Shown here piece after piece: positions 31,778-42,538 of a stretch of DNA of 64,000 bases (position 1 is its first letter; every line of letters begins with the position of its first letter). The stretch is from NCBI GenBank assembly GCA_030278955.1, contig JAOANR010000001.1, positions 40,326,890 through 40,390,889 on the forward strand, read 5' to 3'. The stretch is from Hygrophila difformis (lineage: Eukaryota > Streptophyta > Magnoliopsida > Lamiales > Acanthaceae). The notes under the pieces were generated by a model that worked only from the letters and a program-made list of their open reading frames with translations, was not told the DNA's origin and did not search any database. Position numbers and translations under genes: made by a program.

Positions 31778-32518
31778 TCAATCAAAATCTGAATCAGTTT
31801 CTAATTCTGTTTCGGATTCAATTACATGTTCACTAAAAGCTTCTCTTAATTCTCTAATCAAATTTGTAACCTCACAACACAAACAATCAATGTTAGTGGC
31901 ACCATAGTTATAGTGTGGAGGCTCCCTAACTAAGTCTCTGCTGTGCGGAGCTATGTAGTCACAATAGTAATGATGACCCTGTCCCAGAAAAGGGTTAGGC
32001 TCTTCTTCACTTTCGACGAAGACCCTGCTGATCTTCTCCTTAATCTTGTGGATGTGCTCTTCCTCTTTAAGGATTGATCCAAGCAAATACAATCCTTCAT
32101 CAATCTCCTCAGGGCTTTCTGAACTCAGCAGAATGAACGCCTTGATAAAAATTGAAAGGTGATGGTCATCCTCTATTCCAGGCCTAAGGACTTCACAAGC
32201 GGCTTCTATGAGTCCTGTGTTGCGGAATGCCTTGAGAGCAGGTTCAAGTTTAAGCATGAAGTTTCCTGCCTCTCTGCATCTTTCCATAATCTGCCTGTAG
32301 TGGCTATCATGCGTTGTTTCTGCAATGATTCGCTTCACTACATTTGCTCTCCTCCAGACCACAGGCGCCTTGCTTGCTCTAAAGAATTTCTTGCAAGTTG
32401 GGGCTATCCTGGCCACATCTTTCATCTCCTCCTTCCCTAATCTTGAAAAGATGTCTCCCAGAATTTCATCAGGGATATCTAAAATGGAGGTTCTAGCATT
32501 AGGGGCTGCTGCGGCCAT
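31778..32518 (-). CDS. F-box protein copy A (246 aa, intact)
   Basis: The only copy with an authentic ATG (32518-32516, MAAAAPNARTS). F-box, residues about 12-55: ILDIPDEILGDIFSRLGKEEM and APTCKKFFRASKAPVVWRRA. Helical middle, about 60-165: MERCREAGNFMLKLEPALKAF and EDDHHLSIFIKAFILLSSES, a pattern like Sel1/TPR-type helices in plant F-box relatives. Tail: PNPFLGQGHHYYCDY, then a PPHYNYG and IDCLCCEVTNLIREL Cys cluster that may bind zinc, and an acidic end (ETELETDSDFD). It would bind Skp1 and recruit a target to SCF. First of four tandem copies after integrase, where Athila elements have an env-like gene. Confidence 0.88.
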   Translation of the reverse strand: MAAAAPNARTSILDIPDEILGDIFSRLGKEEMKDVARIAPTCKKFFRASKAPVVWRRANVVKRIIAETTHDSHYRQIMERCREAGNFMLKLEPALKAFRNTGLIEAACEVLRPGIEDDHHLSIFIKAFILLSSESPEEIDEGLYLLGSILKEEEHIHKIKEKISRVFVESEEEPNPFLGQGHHYYCDYIAPHSRDLVREPPHYNYGATNIDCLCCEVTNLIRELREAFSEHVIESETELETDSDFD

Positions 32519-32744
32519 TCTGTCTTCTGCTAAAGGTTATAGGATGATTGTTCTGATGCAGAGGTCTTTGAGAATAAGGAGGGAAAGAATCGAATAGATT
32601 TTATAGCAGAAAAATTGAGTTCTGCCATAACTACAGGCGGTTGAAACGACGTGTGATGGTTAGTGCAGAGGAAGAAGAAGAGTCTGAAAAGGGTATTTTT
32701 GTCTTGAGAAGTTTGAAAAATATATCCGTTTAGTATTCCCAAAC

Positions 32745-33040
32745 TCTCGCTTTGTTAGTTGTCGTCGCGTGATTATATAAACTGTCTCTCGCTTTGTAAG
32801 TTACAAGGCGAGAGAGAAATATTCTCCAGAAAAATGGTCACGCTTCACGCTTCAACAAAGCGTAGACATAAAATTCTTAACATTTGTGAACAAAATAGGA
32901 TAGAATTAATAAAGATGAAACAGATAAAATTTTTCATAATAATGAGAACTTGAACTTATCACCTTGCTTTGTAATTTTGACAAAGCGTGAATGAATGTAG
33001 TTCATCTTTAACCACGCTTTGTTAAATAGCAAAAGTGTGA
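32745..33040. repeat. Cluster of CGCTTTGT/ACAAAGCG imperfect hairpins
   Basis: At least four imperfect inverted repeats: 32785-32816 (TCTCTCGCTTTGTAA with its near-complement, one mismatch), 32841-32862, 32963-32989 and 33013-33039, plus a half-site at 32745. The same word pair forms a hairpin in both LTRs (23006-23032 and about 40993-41019). It lies between integrase and F-box copy A. Confidence 0.7.
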
Positions 33041-33067
33041 GTTCAAAATTCATTTGTACTTTATTTC

Positions 33068-33150
33068 AAAACACTTAATACTCAAAACCTGGTTGAAGAT
33101 TTCCTTCTTATCCCTCTTTAATCCATCAAAGCTTCGTTTCTCGAATTCCT
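33068..33150 (-). promoter_or_regulatory. Conserved splice acceptor and exon stub after integrase
   Basis: Minus strand AATTATTTTCAG (AG at 33150-33149) followed by GAATTCGAGAAACGAAG. The right-hand Athila element has ATTATTTTGCAG then GAATTCGAGGAACC at 55060, where the exon leads straight into its F-box. Here the frame continues for about 26 codons and stops near 33068. Confidence 0.55.
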
Positions 33151-33293
33151 GAAAATAATTAAAAATAAAAATTAGAGATAAAACAAAAATCAAAAGAAAA
33201 AGAGGAATACTACTCAGTTAACCTGGGTAGTATCCACCCCATATATATTTTTTTATTTTTTTTTTATTTTTTATTTTTTTAGAGAACAGAAAA

Positions 33294-35030
33294 CTAGGGA
33301 TTATCCAAATATTCAGTCTGGATGTTTAAATCTTGTTGACCAATATATTCTTTAAGTCTGTGCCCATTTACAGTCTTTTCTCCTTCACAGAGCATGATGG
33401 TGACTGCTCCATGGTCATGAATGGCTACAATGGGGAATGGGCCTGTCCATCTTGATCTGAGCTTACCTGGAAACAATTTCAAAGGAGAATTATAAAGTAA
33501 AACCAATTGACCAACATAAAATTCTTTATGTTTAATCTTCGAATCATGAATTTTCTTGGTTCGATCTTTATAAATCTTGCTGCTTTCATAGGCTTCCAGT
33601 CTTATTTCTTCCAATCTTGACAGATCAAATTTTCTCTTCTCTTGTCCCGATTGAGCATCCATGTTGAGCATCTTAATGGCCCAATATGCTCTATGCTATA
33701 ATTCAACTGGAAGATGGCAAGCTTTACCAAAAACTAATCTATAAGGGGACATTCCTATAGGAGTCTTAAAAGCAGTCCTATATGCCCATAAAGCATCATC
33801 CAACTTCTTGGACCAGTCTTTTCTCGTGGTATTCACAGAAGCTTGCAAAATGTGCTTGATTTCTCTGTTGGATACCTCAACTTGACCACTTGTTTGAGGA
33901 TGATAAGGTGATCCAACTTTATGATGTACTCCATACTGCTTAAGTAGCTTCTCAAAAAGCTTATTCACAAAGTGAGATCCCCCATCTGAAATTATGGCAC
34001 GTGGAGCTCCAAACCTTGTGAAAATATTCTTTTGAAGAAACTTGGTCACTTGCTTAGTCTCATTATTGGGCAAGGCTACTGCTTCAACCCATTTCGAGAC
34101 ATAGTCCACTACTACTAAAATATAATGATTGCCATATGAAGGGGGAAAAGGTCCCATAAAATCAATTCCCCAGACATCAAATATTTCTACTTCCAAGATT
34201 CCTTTTTGTGGCATCTCTTCCCTCATTGAAACATTTCCCAATCTTTGACACCTATCACACATCTTAATAAGTTTCTGACAATCCAAAAAGATAGTTGGCC
34301 AGAAGAAACCACAATCTAAAACTTTTCTTGCAGTTCTTGCTGGGCCATGATGACCTCCTAAAGGATTCTCATGGCATTTCCTAACAATTTGAAATCCTTC
34401 TTTTTCATGAACACAGCGCCTAATGACTTGATCTGAACAAAACTTAAATAAGAAAGGATCATCCCAGTAGTACTTCTGAATTTCTCTAAAGAATCTAGAC
34501 TTCTGATGAGAGTCTTTGAACTTGGGAATAATTTTACAAGCCAAATAATTGGCAAAATCAGAAAACCAAGGACAGTCAAACTGATGTAGCTGCAAAGCAT
34601 ATAATTGCTCATCTGGGAATTTGTCATTCACAGCTTCTTCTTTTTCTGTTCGTTCCTCCAATCTTGAAAGATGATCTGCTACTCCATTATCTTTCCCTTT
34701 TCTATCTTTGATAACAATATCAAACTCTTGCAAAAGTAAAACCCATCTTATCAGCCTTGGCTTAGCTTCTTGCTTCGAGAAGAGATACCTTAGTGCAGAA
34801 TGATCTGTGTAGACTATAGTTTGAGCTCCAATAAGATATTGTCTAAACTTATCAAAGGCAAAGACTACAGCATACATTTCCTTCTCTGTTGTGGTGTAGT
34901 TGATCTGTGTATCATTAAGAGTGTGGCTTGCATAATATATAACATGATGCTTGCCTTCTTTATGCTGTCCCAAAACTGCACATACAGCATTATCACTGGA
35001 ATCACACATAAGTTCAAATGGTAAACTCAA
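33294..35030 (-). pseudogene. Athila RNase H and integrase (one in-frame stop)
   Basis: RNase [38 protein letters not shown] and [11 protein letters not shown]. Integrase zinc finger: [14 protein letters not shown] and CDRCQRLG. Core: [10 protein letters not shown] (first Asp), [10 protein letters not shown] (second Asp) and [14 protein letters not shown] (Glu), all typical of Athila. C-terminal: [15 protein letters not shown], then an in-frame TAG (33698-33696), then HRAYWAIKMLN and KLRSRWTGPFPIVA. The end is at 33294. Apart from the TAG the frame is open. It is continuous with RT after one TAA at 35093-35091. Confidence 0.93.
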
Positions 35031-35090
35031 ATCAGGAGATTGAACTATAGGTGCAGTGATAAGCTTGTCCTTTAGAGTTTTAAAAGCATC

Positions 35091-36255
35091 TTAACAATCC
35101 TCATCAAAGCTGAATGGTATATCCTTATGGAGAAGGTTACATAGGGGTCTTGCTATTTTAGAAAAATCCTTAATGAACCTTCTGTAAAAACCAGCATGTC
35201 CAAGAAAACTCCTTACTGCCTTAAGTGTCTTAGGAGGTGGTAAATTTGCTATAACAGAAACTTTGGCTCTGTCAACTTCTATTCCTGCTCTGGATACTTT
35301 GTGTCCTAATACAATGCCTTCTTGAACCATGAAGTGACACTTCTCCCAATTAAGAACCAGGTTAGTGTCTTCACATCTCTGCAAAATTTTTGACAGATTA
35401 TTTAAACAGTCCTCAAAATCATTGCCATAAACACTGAAATCATCCATGAATACTTCAATACATTTCTCAATAAAATCAGAAAAGATACTCATCATGCATC
35501 TTTGAAAAGTAGCAGGAGCATTACATAAACCAAAAAGCATTCTTCTGTAAGCAAATGTTCCATATGGACAAGTAAAAGTTGTTTTCTCATGATCTTCACT
35601 AGCAATTACTATTTGATTATAACCAGAATATCCATCCAAAAAGCTGTAAAATGGTTTACCTGAAAGTCTTTCTAACATTTGATCAATAAAGGGTAATGGA
35701 AAATGATCTTTTCTTGTGGCAGTGTTTAATTTTCTATAATCAATGCAAACTCTCCAACCAGTTATTGGTCTTGTAGCTACTTCCTCACCATGCTCATTAG
35801 TTACAATACAAATTCCTCCCTTTTTAGGTACAACTTGTATTGGACTTACCCACTTTCTATCAGAAATAGGATAGATTATACCTGCATCGAGTAGCTTGAT
35901 TACCTCCTTTCTGATAACTTCTTGCATTGGTGGATTCAGCCTTCTCTGTGGTTGTCTGGATGGTTTGTATTCATCTTCCATCAAAATCCTGTGCATACAA
36001 ATATGAGGACTAATGCCTTTAATATCAGCTATAGTCCAAGCAATTGCTTGAATATGACTCTTAAGCATGCACACTAGAGCTTGTTCTTGTTTTTCATTCA
36101 ATTTGGATGAAATTATTACCGGAAGCTTCTTTTTATCTGCCAAAAAGGCATACTTAAGATGTTCTGGTAATACTTTGAGTTCAAGCTCTGGTGGATTTTC
36201 TATAGAAGGAATCAGTTTACTACGAGTTTGTATTTCCAATTTTAAATTAGGTCCT
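35091..36255 (-). CDS. Athila reverse transcriptase
   Basis: RT motifs in order: [58 protein letters not shown], the catalytic box [10 protein letters not shown] and [21 protein letters not shown] instead of YxDD is usual in Athila. The frame is open for about 385 codons and ends at TAA 35093-35091, after which the sequence continues in the same frame. It differs in frame from gag-protease; a small indel near 36255 is implied, because the sister element has both in one frame. Confidence 0.95.
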
Positions 36256-37992
36256 TCTTAAAGGATCTGTTTTGTCAGTGTCATCCTCAAATTGCTCTGA
36301 AGATGTCACATCCTCACTTTCTGATCCTTCTTTGATTTCACCAGTCTCAGGATCAGCGAATCTAACCGCACACAAGTAAGAAAAAGTAGCATCTTCAGCA
36401 TTTGTGAGTGGGGTGAGAATGTTCTCAGTTACATCAGTAGAAAAGAGATTAAAACTATCAAGAAAATTTTCTACCCCTATATCACCAGAGTCAATTCCCC
36501 TTTTATTTACATTGGATTCGAAAGCATTAAAAAGATATGCTGCCATTTTCATCATGTCAAAAGTAACCTCCTGATCATCCACATGTAGCTTGACAATGCC
36601 GTTTTTAGCATCAATCATGGCTCCTGCAGTAATCAGGAATGGCCTCCCCAGTATGATGGGAATTCTAACGTCTTCATCAATGTCCAAGATAACAAAGTCA
36701 GCTGGAAAACATAGACCTCCGGTTCTCACTAGGACGTCCTCAATGATTCTCTCTGGTCCGGTGCTCGATTGGTCAGCAAAGAAAAGAGTCATGTTAACTA
36801 GTCTCATTCTTCCAAGATCCAATCTTTTGGCCATAGCGAGTGGCATAACATTGATGCTGCTGCCTAGATCACAGAGCCCTCGTCCAGCTTCTTTGTGATT
36901 GATGATCAGAGGCAAAGTGAAGCTTCCTGGATCTTCAAGCTTTGGAGGAATTCTTCGTTGTAAGACCATGCTGCAATTCTGGTTCATGATCACCATTTGT
37001 TGCTCTCCCGCGCTTCGTTTCCCTGAAATCAATTCTTTCAAAAACTTAGCGTAAGTGGGCATTTCAGCAATTAATTCAACCAAAGGGATTGATATTTCAA
37101 TGGCCTTAATCTTTTCAAGAAATTTCTTAAATTTAATTTCTTGAAGATCATTTTTGAGTCTCCCAGGATATGGTACCCTGGGCATGTGTTCATCCAGTAG
37201 GTCCTTTTTGTTACCTGTAGAGTTAGGGATAATATTACCTCCCTCTTTTTCCTTTGGAAAAGAGTGTTCTGAGACATTCTTTTCCAGACCCTTATCTTCA
37301 AGAACTCCTCCTTCCTCATACTTATCATCTTCTTCCATAGTTTGGACATCTTTGAAATTCTTTTGCTGTAACAACTTTTCTCTTTTCTTTTCAAACTCAG
37401 GGTTAAGAACTTCTTTTCCTCCCCTTAGTGTAACTGCTTTACATTGTGGATTAGTTTCAGAAGAACTTGGTAATTTCCCCTTTTCCCTTTGCTGTAACAG
37501 CTTTGCCATTTCTGTAACTGAACTCTCAATACATTTTATTGAAGCCTGCAGCTGATTATTTGTCTCAGTTTGCTTAGCAATAAATTCCTTCAAAGAATTC
37601 TCAACTTTTACAGCATAGGCATTATCCTGAACAGCAGGAAAAACTACTGGTGGATTTGGTTGAGGTTGGAAGTTTGCAGGCATTGGTACAAAAGGTACAA
37701 ATGGTCTGCTTTGCTGATTAATTTGTTGAGGGGGTCTCTGTGGATACATTTGCTGCTGAGGATAAAACTGTTGTGGACGAAATTGCTGCAGGTTCTGTTG
37801 AGGAGGATTCAGAAGATGAGCATTCTGTACATTTTGAGTGTTACTATAGCTCAAGTTTGGATGTTTGTTTTGAAATCCAGTGTAATTACAGCTTTCATCT
37901 TGCTTAGGTGCCTCTTGAAGCTGTGGACATTGATCATTATGATGGGGTCCAGAACAAATTCCACATTGATAAACTTGTTCCATGGTAGTGGG
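36247..37992 (-). CDS. Athila nucleocapsid and protease
   Basis: Continues gag after an in-frame TAA (37995-37993). A knuckle (CGICSGPHHNDQC) is followed by a P/Q-rich linker and by AVTLRGGKEV, an Athila signature. The protease has RGLCDLGSSINVMPLAMAKRL, with DLGSS for the usual DTG/DSG, and IILGRPFLITAGAMIDAK. Length about 580 residues. It processes the polyprotein. The stop at its start appears to be a point change within an otherwise continuous gag-protease frame as seen in the other Athila element. Confidence 0.9.
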   Translation of the reverse strand, partial: PTTMEQVYQCGICSGPHHNDQCPQLQEAPKQDESCNYTGFQNKHPNLSYSNTQNVQNAHLLNPPQQNLQQFRPQQFYPQQQMYPQRPPQQINQQSRPFVPFVPMPANFQPQPNPPVVFPAVQDNAYAVKVENSLKEFIAKQTETNNQLQASIKCIESSVTEMAKLLQQREKGKLPSSSETNPQCKAVTLRGGKEVLNPEFEKKREKLLQQKNFKDVQTMEEDDKYEEGGVLEDKGLEKNVSEHSFPKEKEGGNIIPNSTGNKKDLLDEHMPRVPYPGRLKNDLQEIKFKKFLEKIKAIEISIPLVELIAEMPTYAKFLKELISGKRSAGEQQMVIMNQNCSMVLQRRIPPKLEDPGSFTLPLIINHKEAGRGLCDLGSSINVMPLAMAKRLDLGRMRLVNMTLFFADQSSTGPERIIEDVLVRTGGLCFPADFVILDIDEDVRIPIILGRPFLITAGAMIDAKNGIVKLHVDDQEVTFDMMKMAAYLFNAFESNVNKRGIDSGDIGVENFLDSFNLFSTDVTENILTPLTNAEDATFSYLCAVRFADPETGEIKEGSESEDVTSSEQFEDDTDKTDPLRRT

Positions 37993-39075
37993 TTAAAGAA
38001 TCGCCATTGGTTGTTGTTGTTGCTGCATTTGTTGATTTGCCTTCTGAGCTAACTGTAAATCTGAAATCTGCTTAGTGAGTGCTGCAAATTTCTCCTCATT
38101 TTTATCTGTATGAATGACAAGACTCTTTCTTGTAGGTGATTGAGGATCATCATCTTGGAGGACTGCTCTGCTGGCAGTCATGGTATCTATGGTTGACCAA
38201 GCCTTATCAATTGGCATTTGAAGTATTTGTTCCCCACCAGTGGCGTTGATCATCATCTGCCATGTGGAAGAAAGGCCTGTAAAGAAAATTTTCAGGAGTC
38301 TTCTTTCTGTGATTCCATGCTGCGGGCATCTTTTCAACATATCAAAGAATCTATCCCTAGCATCCTTCAATGATTCTCCTTTTCTCATCTTGAAACCAGA
38401 GATTTTGTCTACCCATTCATCTACTTTGCTTTCTGGAAAGTACTTGAGCAAGAAATTCTTAAATATCTCTGGCCAGGTAGCCTTCTGTTGAGCATTCAAT
38501 GAGTCATACCATTCTTTTGCAGATCCATCCAAAGAAAATGGAAACATTGCCAATTGAATGTCCTCCCTTGAAGCTCTCCCTTTCTTGACTGTCTTACTCA
38601 ATTCAACAAATTTCTTCAGATGCAAATGTGGATCCTCAGCACTTAAACCATAGAAAGCTCTGGAGGATGCCAAGTTTAATATACCAGGTGGTATATCAAG
38701 TTCTTCATCCGTTCCTGCCAAATATTGATCAACATTAGGTTGCCAAGGTTGATATTGCTCTTCTTGAGGATTTGGAGCAGGATTAACAAAGTTAGGAGGA
38801 AAATAATGCTGATGAACGAATTGTGGCGCTGCATCCCTTTGAACATGTCCTCTTGGTCGTATATAATTTTGATTCCCAGGCTGTCCGTTTGGTAGGTTTC
38901 CAGGTCCGTCATTTTGCCCATTGTTAGCCATCTCAGTTATTGCTGAAAGTGTTCCTTCCACAAGTTCTTTCTGCCTTCTTCTTGCGTTCGTTCTGATCAG
39001 CCTTGTTGTTCTCTCAAGTTCACAATTAAAAGGTAGCAAAGGTTGTCTTGAGGATCTGGTTATTCTTTCGGTCAT
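37993..39075 (-). CDS. Athila gag capsid domain
   Basis: ATG at 39075-39073 (MTERITRSSRQP), about 120 bases after the PBS. The capsid core shows EDPHLHLKKFVELSKTVKKG, LAMFPFSLDGSAKEWYDSL, WPEIFKNFLLKYFPESKV and FDMLKRCPQHGITERRLLKIF, the retrotrans_gag fold of Athila. It forms the particle. The frame ends at TAA 37995-37993; the next ORF is in the same frame. Confidence 0.92.
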   Translation of the reverse strand: MTERITRSSRQPLLPFNCELERTTRLIRTNARRRQKELVEGTLSAITEMANNGQNDGPGNLPNGQPGNQNYIRPRGHVQRDAAPQFVHQHYFPPNFVNPAPNPQEEQYQPWQPNVDQYLAGTDEELDIPPGILNLASSRAFYGLSAEDPHLHLKKFVELSKTVKKGRASREDIQLAMFPFSLDGSAKEWYDSLNAQQKATWPEIFKNFLLKYFPESKVDEWVDKISGFKMRKGESLKDARDRFFDMLKRCPQHGITERRLLKIFFTGLSSTWQMMINATGGEQILQMPIDKAWSTIDTMTASRAVLQDDDPQSPTRKSLVIHTDKNEEKFAALTKQISDLQLAQKANQQMQQQQQPMAIL

Positions 39076-39197
39076 AAACTGTTGAGATTTCTGATATAGA
39101 CAAAATGAAAGAATCAGAAGAATTAAAGAGTAAATAGATAATAATTACAAATGAACCAAAGAATAAATGTAGTTCTAAAATTCATAACGCTACACCC

Positions 39198-39215
39198 TCC
39201 CCGGCAACGGCGCCA
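39198..39215 (-). other. Primer binding site, tRNA-Asp type
   Basis: Minus strand TGGCGCCGTTGCCGGGGA, the 18-base site used by Athila and related gypsy elements, directly abutting the LTR (no spacer). Confidence 0.95.
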
Positions 39216-42200
39216 TGAAGCTTTGAGGTAAATCCTGCTACAATACTCCCGACAGTCTTTAAACTATAATCCTATAGGACTGTTAAAGAGCTTGCCTAAT
39301 TTTCCTACCGAAAGCGCACGGTATCAAGCTGCATTATTTATTTTTATTGTCGGGATCGTTCATTAGAGAGTTACACGATAGAAGCGTTTTGATAGTATTA
39401 CAAATCTTAGAACTCAACATTCTTCTAAGTTCATGAATGATATATGATGTTGTAGAAATCAACTAATGCTGTAAAAATAAAAAGTAAATTGCATAAAAGC
39501 TGTAAAGAATCTAGTACCAAACTATTACTGAAGTGTATGCATGTAGATGGAATTATGATTCATGAGTTAAAGATAATATGGACTAAGACAAACAAATGAA
39601 ATAGGAATATGATGAGATTATCATGCTTCAACGATTTAAAACAAGATGAAAGCTCATTGAGATAAACAATTCCTCTATGCAGTTAATCAAATCTTCATGT
39701 CTTAAATCACTTCCCAAGACAGGTACTTGTGATTCAGTGTCATGACATTCCTAGCACTGAAATCATGGGATACTATTATCATAGAATGATCAGTCAGACT
39801 CATTTCTATGGCAAAAGCTTTTGTAACTGTCACTTAATCTGTCTCTTTCGGATTCAGATTAGACCTTTGAAAAACTCAAGGTCACGCCTAAATCATCTTA
39901 TATTCATCTGAACTTGAAGTTATTCTCTTTATTACTCTGAGATAAATTGGAAATCACATGACTCTGTATTGGATGTCCTCTATAAGAAATGAAAAGCAAG
40001 TATTTAAATCTATCATCCAATGGTTTCATAAGACTCAACTCCTCAGAGTAATTCCTTCAAGTAGTTGTAAGAAGTAATGGTCTTGTAAGTATATCAAGAT
40101 GAGATTGCTATTCAAGATCCTTGACTTATCCAGACCACTCAGACTTATATAGATGCTTTAGCATGAGAAATCTCTGTAAACAACTCCAAATACCCATGAC
40201 TTGACTCAGGATTAGTAAGACTTAAAAAAAAAATAATCTCCTACCCATAGCTTATAGTGCACACCATAAAGCTATGAACCCTATAAATTAATCTTCTTAG
40301 AATTCTCACTAATTAATAGGACAAAAGATGGTTTTTGAAACATCTTTCCCTTTTAAACGACAGGTACTAAATGCCCAACTAAAGAACAAGTTTGTTCTTC
40401 ATAACCCTGAGTAAATGATGATTGAGAAAACTTATATCATCATCTTTCTCAATGTGCTAATGAAAATAATAACATGGATTCAAAATATGAATTATGAACT
40501 ATATTTGAGAAGTAGGATTACTCATCATACACAGGGAAATATCCCAAAATACAATAGGTAAAAGTAGTATTATATGTATGAAGAAACGGTGAGGGTTCTG
40601 AGTCCTCTTAATCAAAATGCTAGGATGCTCCAAAAATATAGGTTGGAGCTAGACAGAATTAGGAAAATGCTTTCCTATAAAAAAGACTTGAGAAACAATT
40701 CTGCAAAATAAATGTCCAAGATAGCTCGCAGTAACTATCTTGGGTTTCAAACTATGAACATTCTCATTTTCCGCGCGCTATATTTGTACAGCGTGGAGGG
40801 AGCTATTATTCAAAGAATGTTCCCCAGATTTAACTAATACAAGGAACAGAATGCCTTGCAGTAATATCTGTGAAGAATGCGGCGAGGATATTCAATTCCT
40901 ATTTATAGAATAGGGGTTATATACTTATGTTGAATATTTAGTTGGCTTCCCAAAAGTGGGAACCAATTCCCCCGCTATATCAGATTTATTCCCTCGCTTT
41001 GTCAAAGGAACAAAGCGAGAATACTGAGATAACTTGTTATTGATTGAAGTGTGAGAAATGTTCTCGAATCATTCTAATAAGAATGTGGCGAGGATAATTC
41101 TCTATATGAAAGTAGATTATAAAATATTGTAACTTTTCCTTACTTTATCCCCTTGAGGATGCAGCAAGGAAAAATATCTGAACCTCTTGAAAGGTTTAGT
41201 ATTTGTATTGTATTGTTCTCAAAGATTATCATGCTATGATCAAACTGCATGGGTCTTTTAGAACTTCAATTAACATCAAACACTGAACTTTACCAGTTGC
41301 ATTATAATCAAAGTATATCAACAGCTGACTTATTTCTGGATTCATCAATCCTGCTAAGAACAAAACCTAACTCGATCATAACATTCGAATTTCTCAGAAT
41401 CTAATGGTTAATCGATCATAGATCCAGAAAAGTATTTCCAGCACAATTCTGCAGATTGACTAACATTTCCATTTTGTTATCAAATTCTGAACATTAAAGT
41501 TGAGGTCTATCCTATTCCAAACAGAATCGAAGAAATATAACTTCCAACTGTAATCATTTAATATTGCGTTTCTAAAATAAAAACAAGAGATTCAAGAACA
41601 AATCTTCTTTCATATATCATGATTTGCATAAAAATAAAAACAAGTACACCTGGACGTCTGATTCAAATCAAAATATTGCGAAATAGGGCGGAGAAGTCGG
41701 AATTCTAAACAGCGATCGTCATGCTGGATGAACATAAGCATTCCGATGGCAAATCTTCCTTTCCAGAGTACTATAAAACTAATCTACTCACTAATTGAAG
41801 AAATCTAAATACAATCAAAATACAATCTGAAGAACGTGAAATTATTTGCAGAAAAGTAACCCTAACTACCTACCTAAGAAAACTCTAAACTGAACGGGAG
41901 AGTAAAATTGAGTTAAACTCTGCGTCCTTCCAGTCTCTTTGAGCTGATCTCCCAGAGGTCTTATTTATAGATGTGCGCGAATAACTTCCCTCCCCCTGGA
42001 AAATAACCGCTCGCGTCAGAGTAGCTCTCCTCACGCCTTGTCCCGATTCCTTCAAAGCGTGAGTTAAACTGAAATTGTTTTTCTCATCAAGGCGAGGCAA
42101 TCTTGCTCTTTCTTCAAATAACTTTCTTTCGCCTTAACTCTTACAACTTCCTGGGTCTGCATGATTTTCTCCCACGCGATGTTAATTTGAGTTATCGCGT

Positions 42201-42538
42201 GGCCTTCAACTGTATGTCTTCACTCGATCTTTGTACAGATTCCGCCTTAAGGTTCTCGCTTCCTTTCCATTCTTCCCTCGCGACGTCTACCGCGAGCTTG
42301 CACTTGCATCCTGTTTGATAACAAAGCAAGGATTATTTGCGAATAAAACATAGCGAGAAATTCTTATGGAAAAATCTACAACTTCCGAGCTATTTCTATG
42401 CATTTCCCAAGCATTCCTTTAATCAACATTTTCATTACTTCTCCATTTTACATCAACAACCTAGGAAAAATGTGATCAAACATTGTTCTTAAAGACACGA
42501 AATTGGACAAAAATGACAGTCACGAGTGACTGTCATCA
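39216..42538 (-). repeat. 5' LTR of the F-box Athila element (3323 bp)
   Basis: Starts TGAAGCTTTGAGG, ends GTGACTGTCATCA. A perfect palindrome TGACAGTCAC-GA-GTGACTGTCA lies at 42514-42535, near its U3 tip. TATA candidates on the minus strand: 41961-41970 (near U3, most plausible) and 40900-40909. Otherwise as the partner copy. Confidence 0.96.

Larger units (their letters stand above)
21227..42538 (-). mobile_element. Complete 21.3-kb Athila-lineage retrotransposon carrying F-box genes
   Basis: Bounded by LTRs 21227-24563 and 39216-42538 and by the 5-bp target duplication AAGCC (21222-21226 and 42539-42543). It sits inside the caulimovirid RT; removing it with one TSD restores the viral frame. 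Minus-strand order: PBS-Asp, gag, protease, RT, RNase H, integrase, splice acceptor, hairpin cluster, four F-box genes, two PPT-like hairpins, a ~871-codon unknown ORF, PPT. Gag-pol carries three in-frame stops and one shift. The LTRs differ only slightly, so insertion is recent. Confidence 0.95.
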
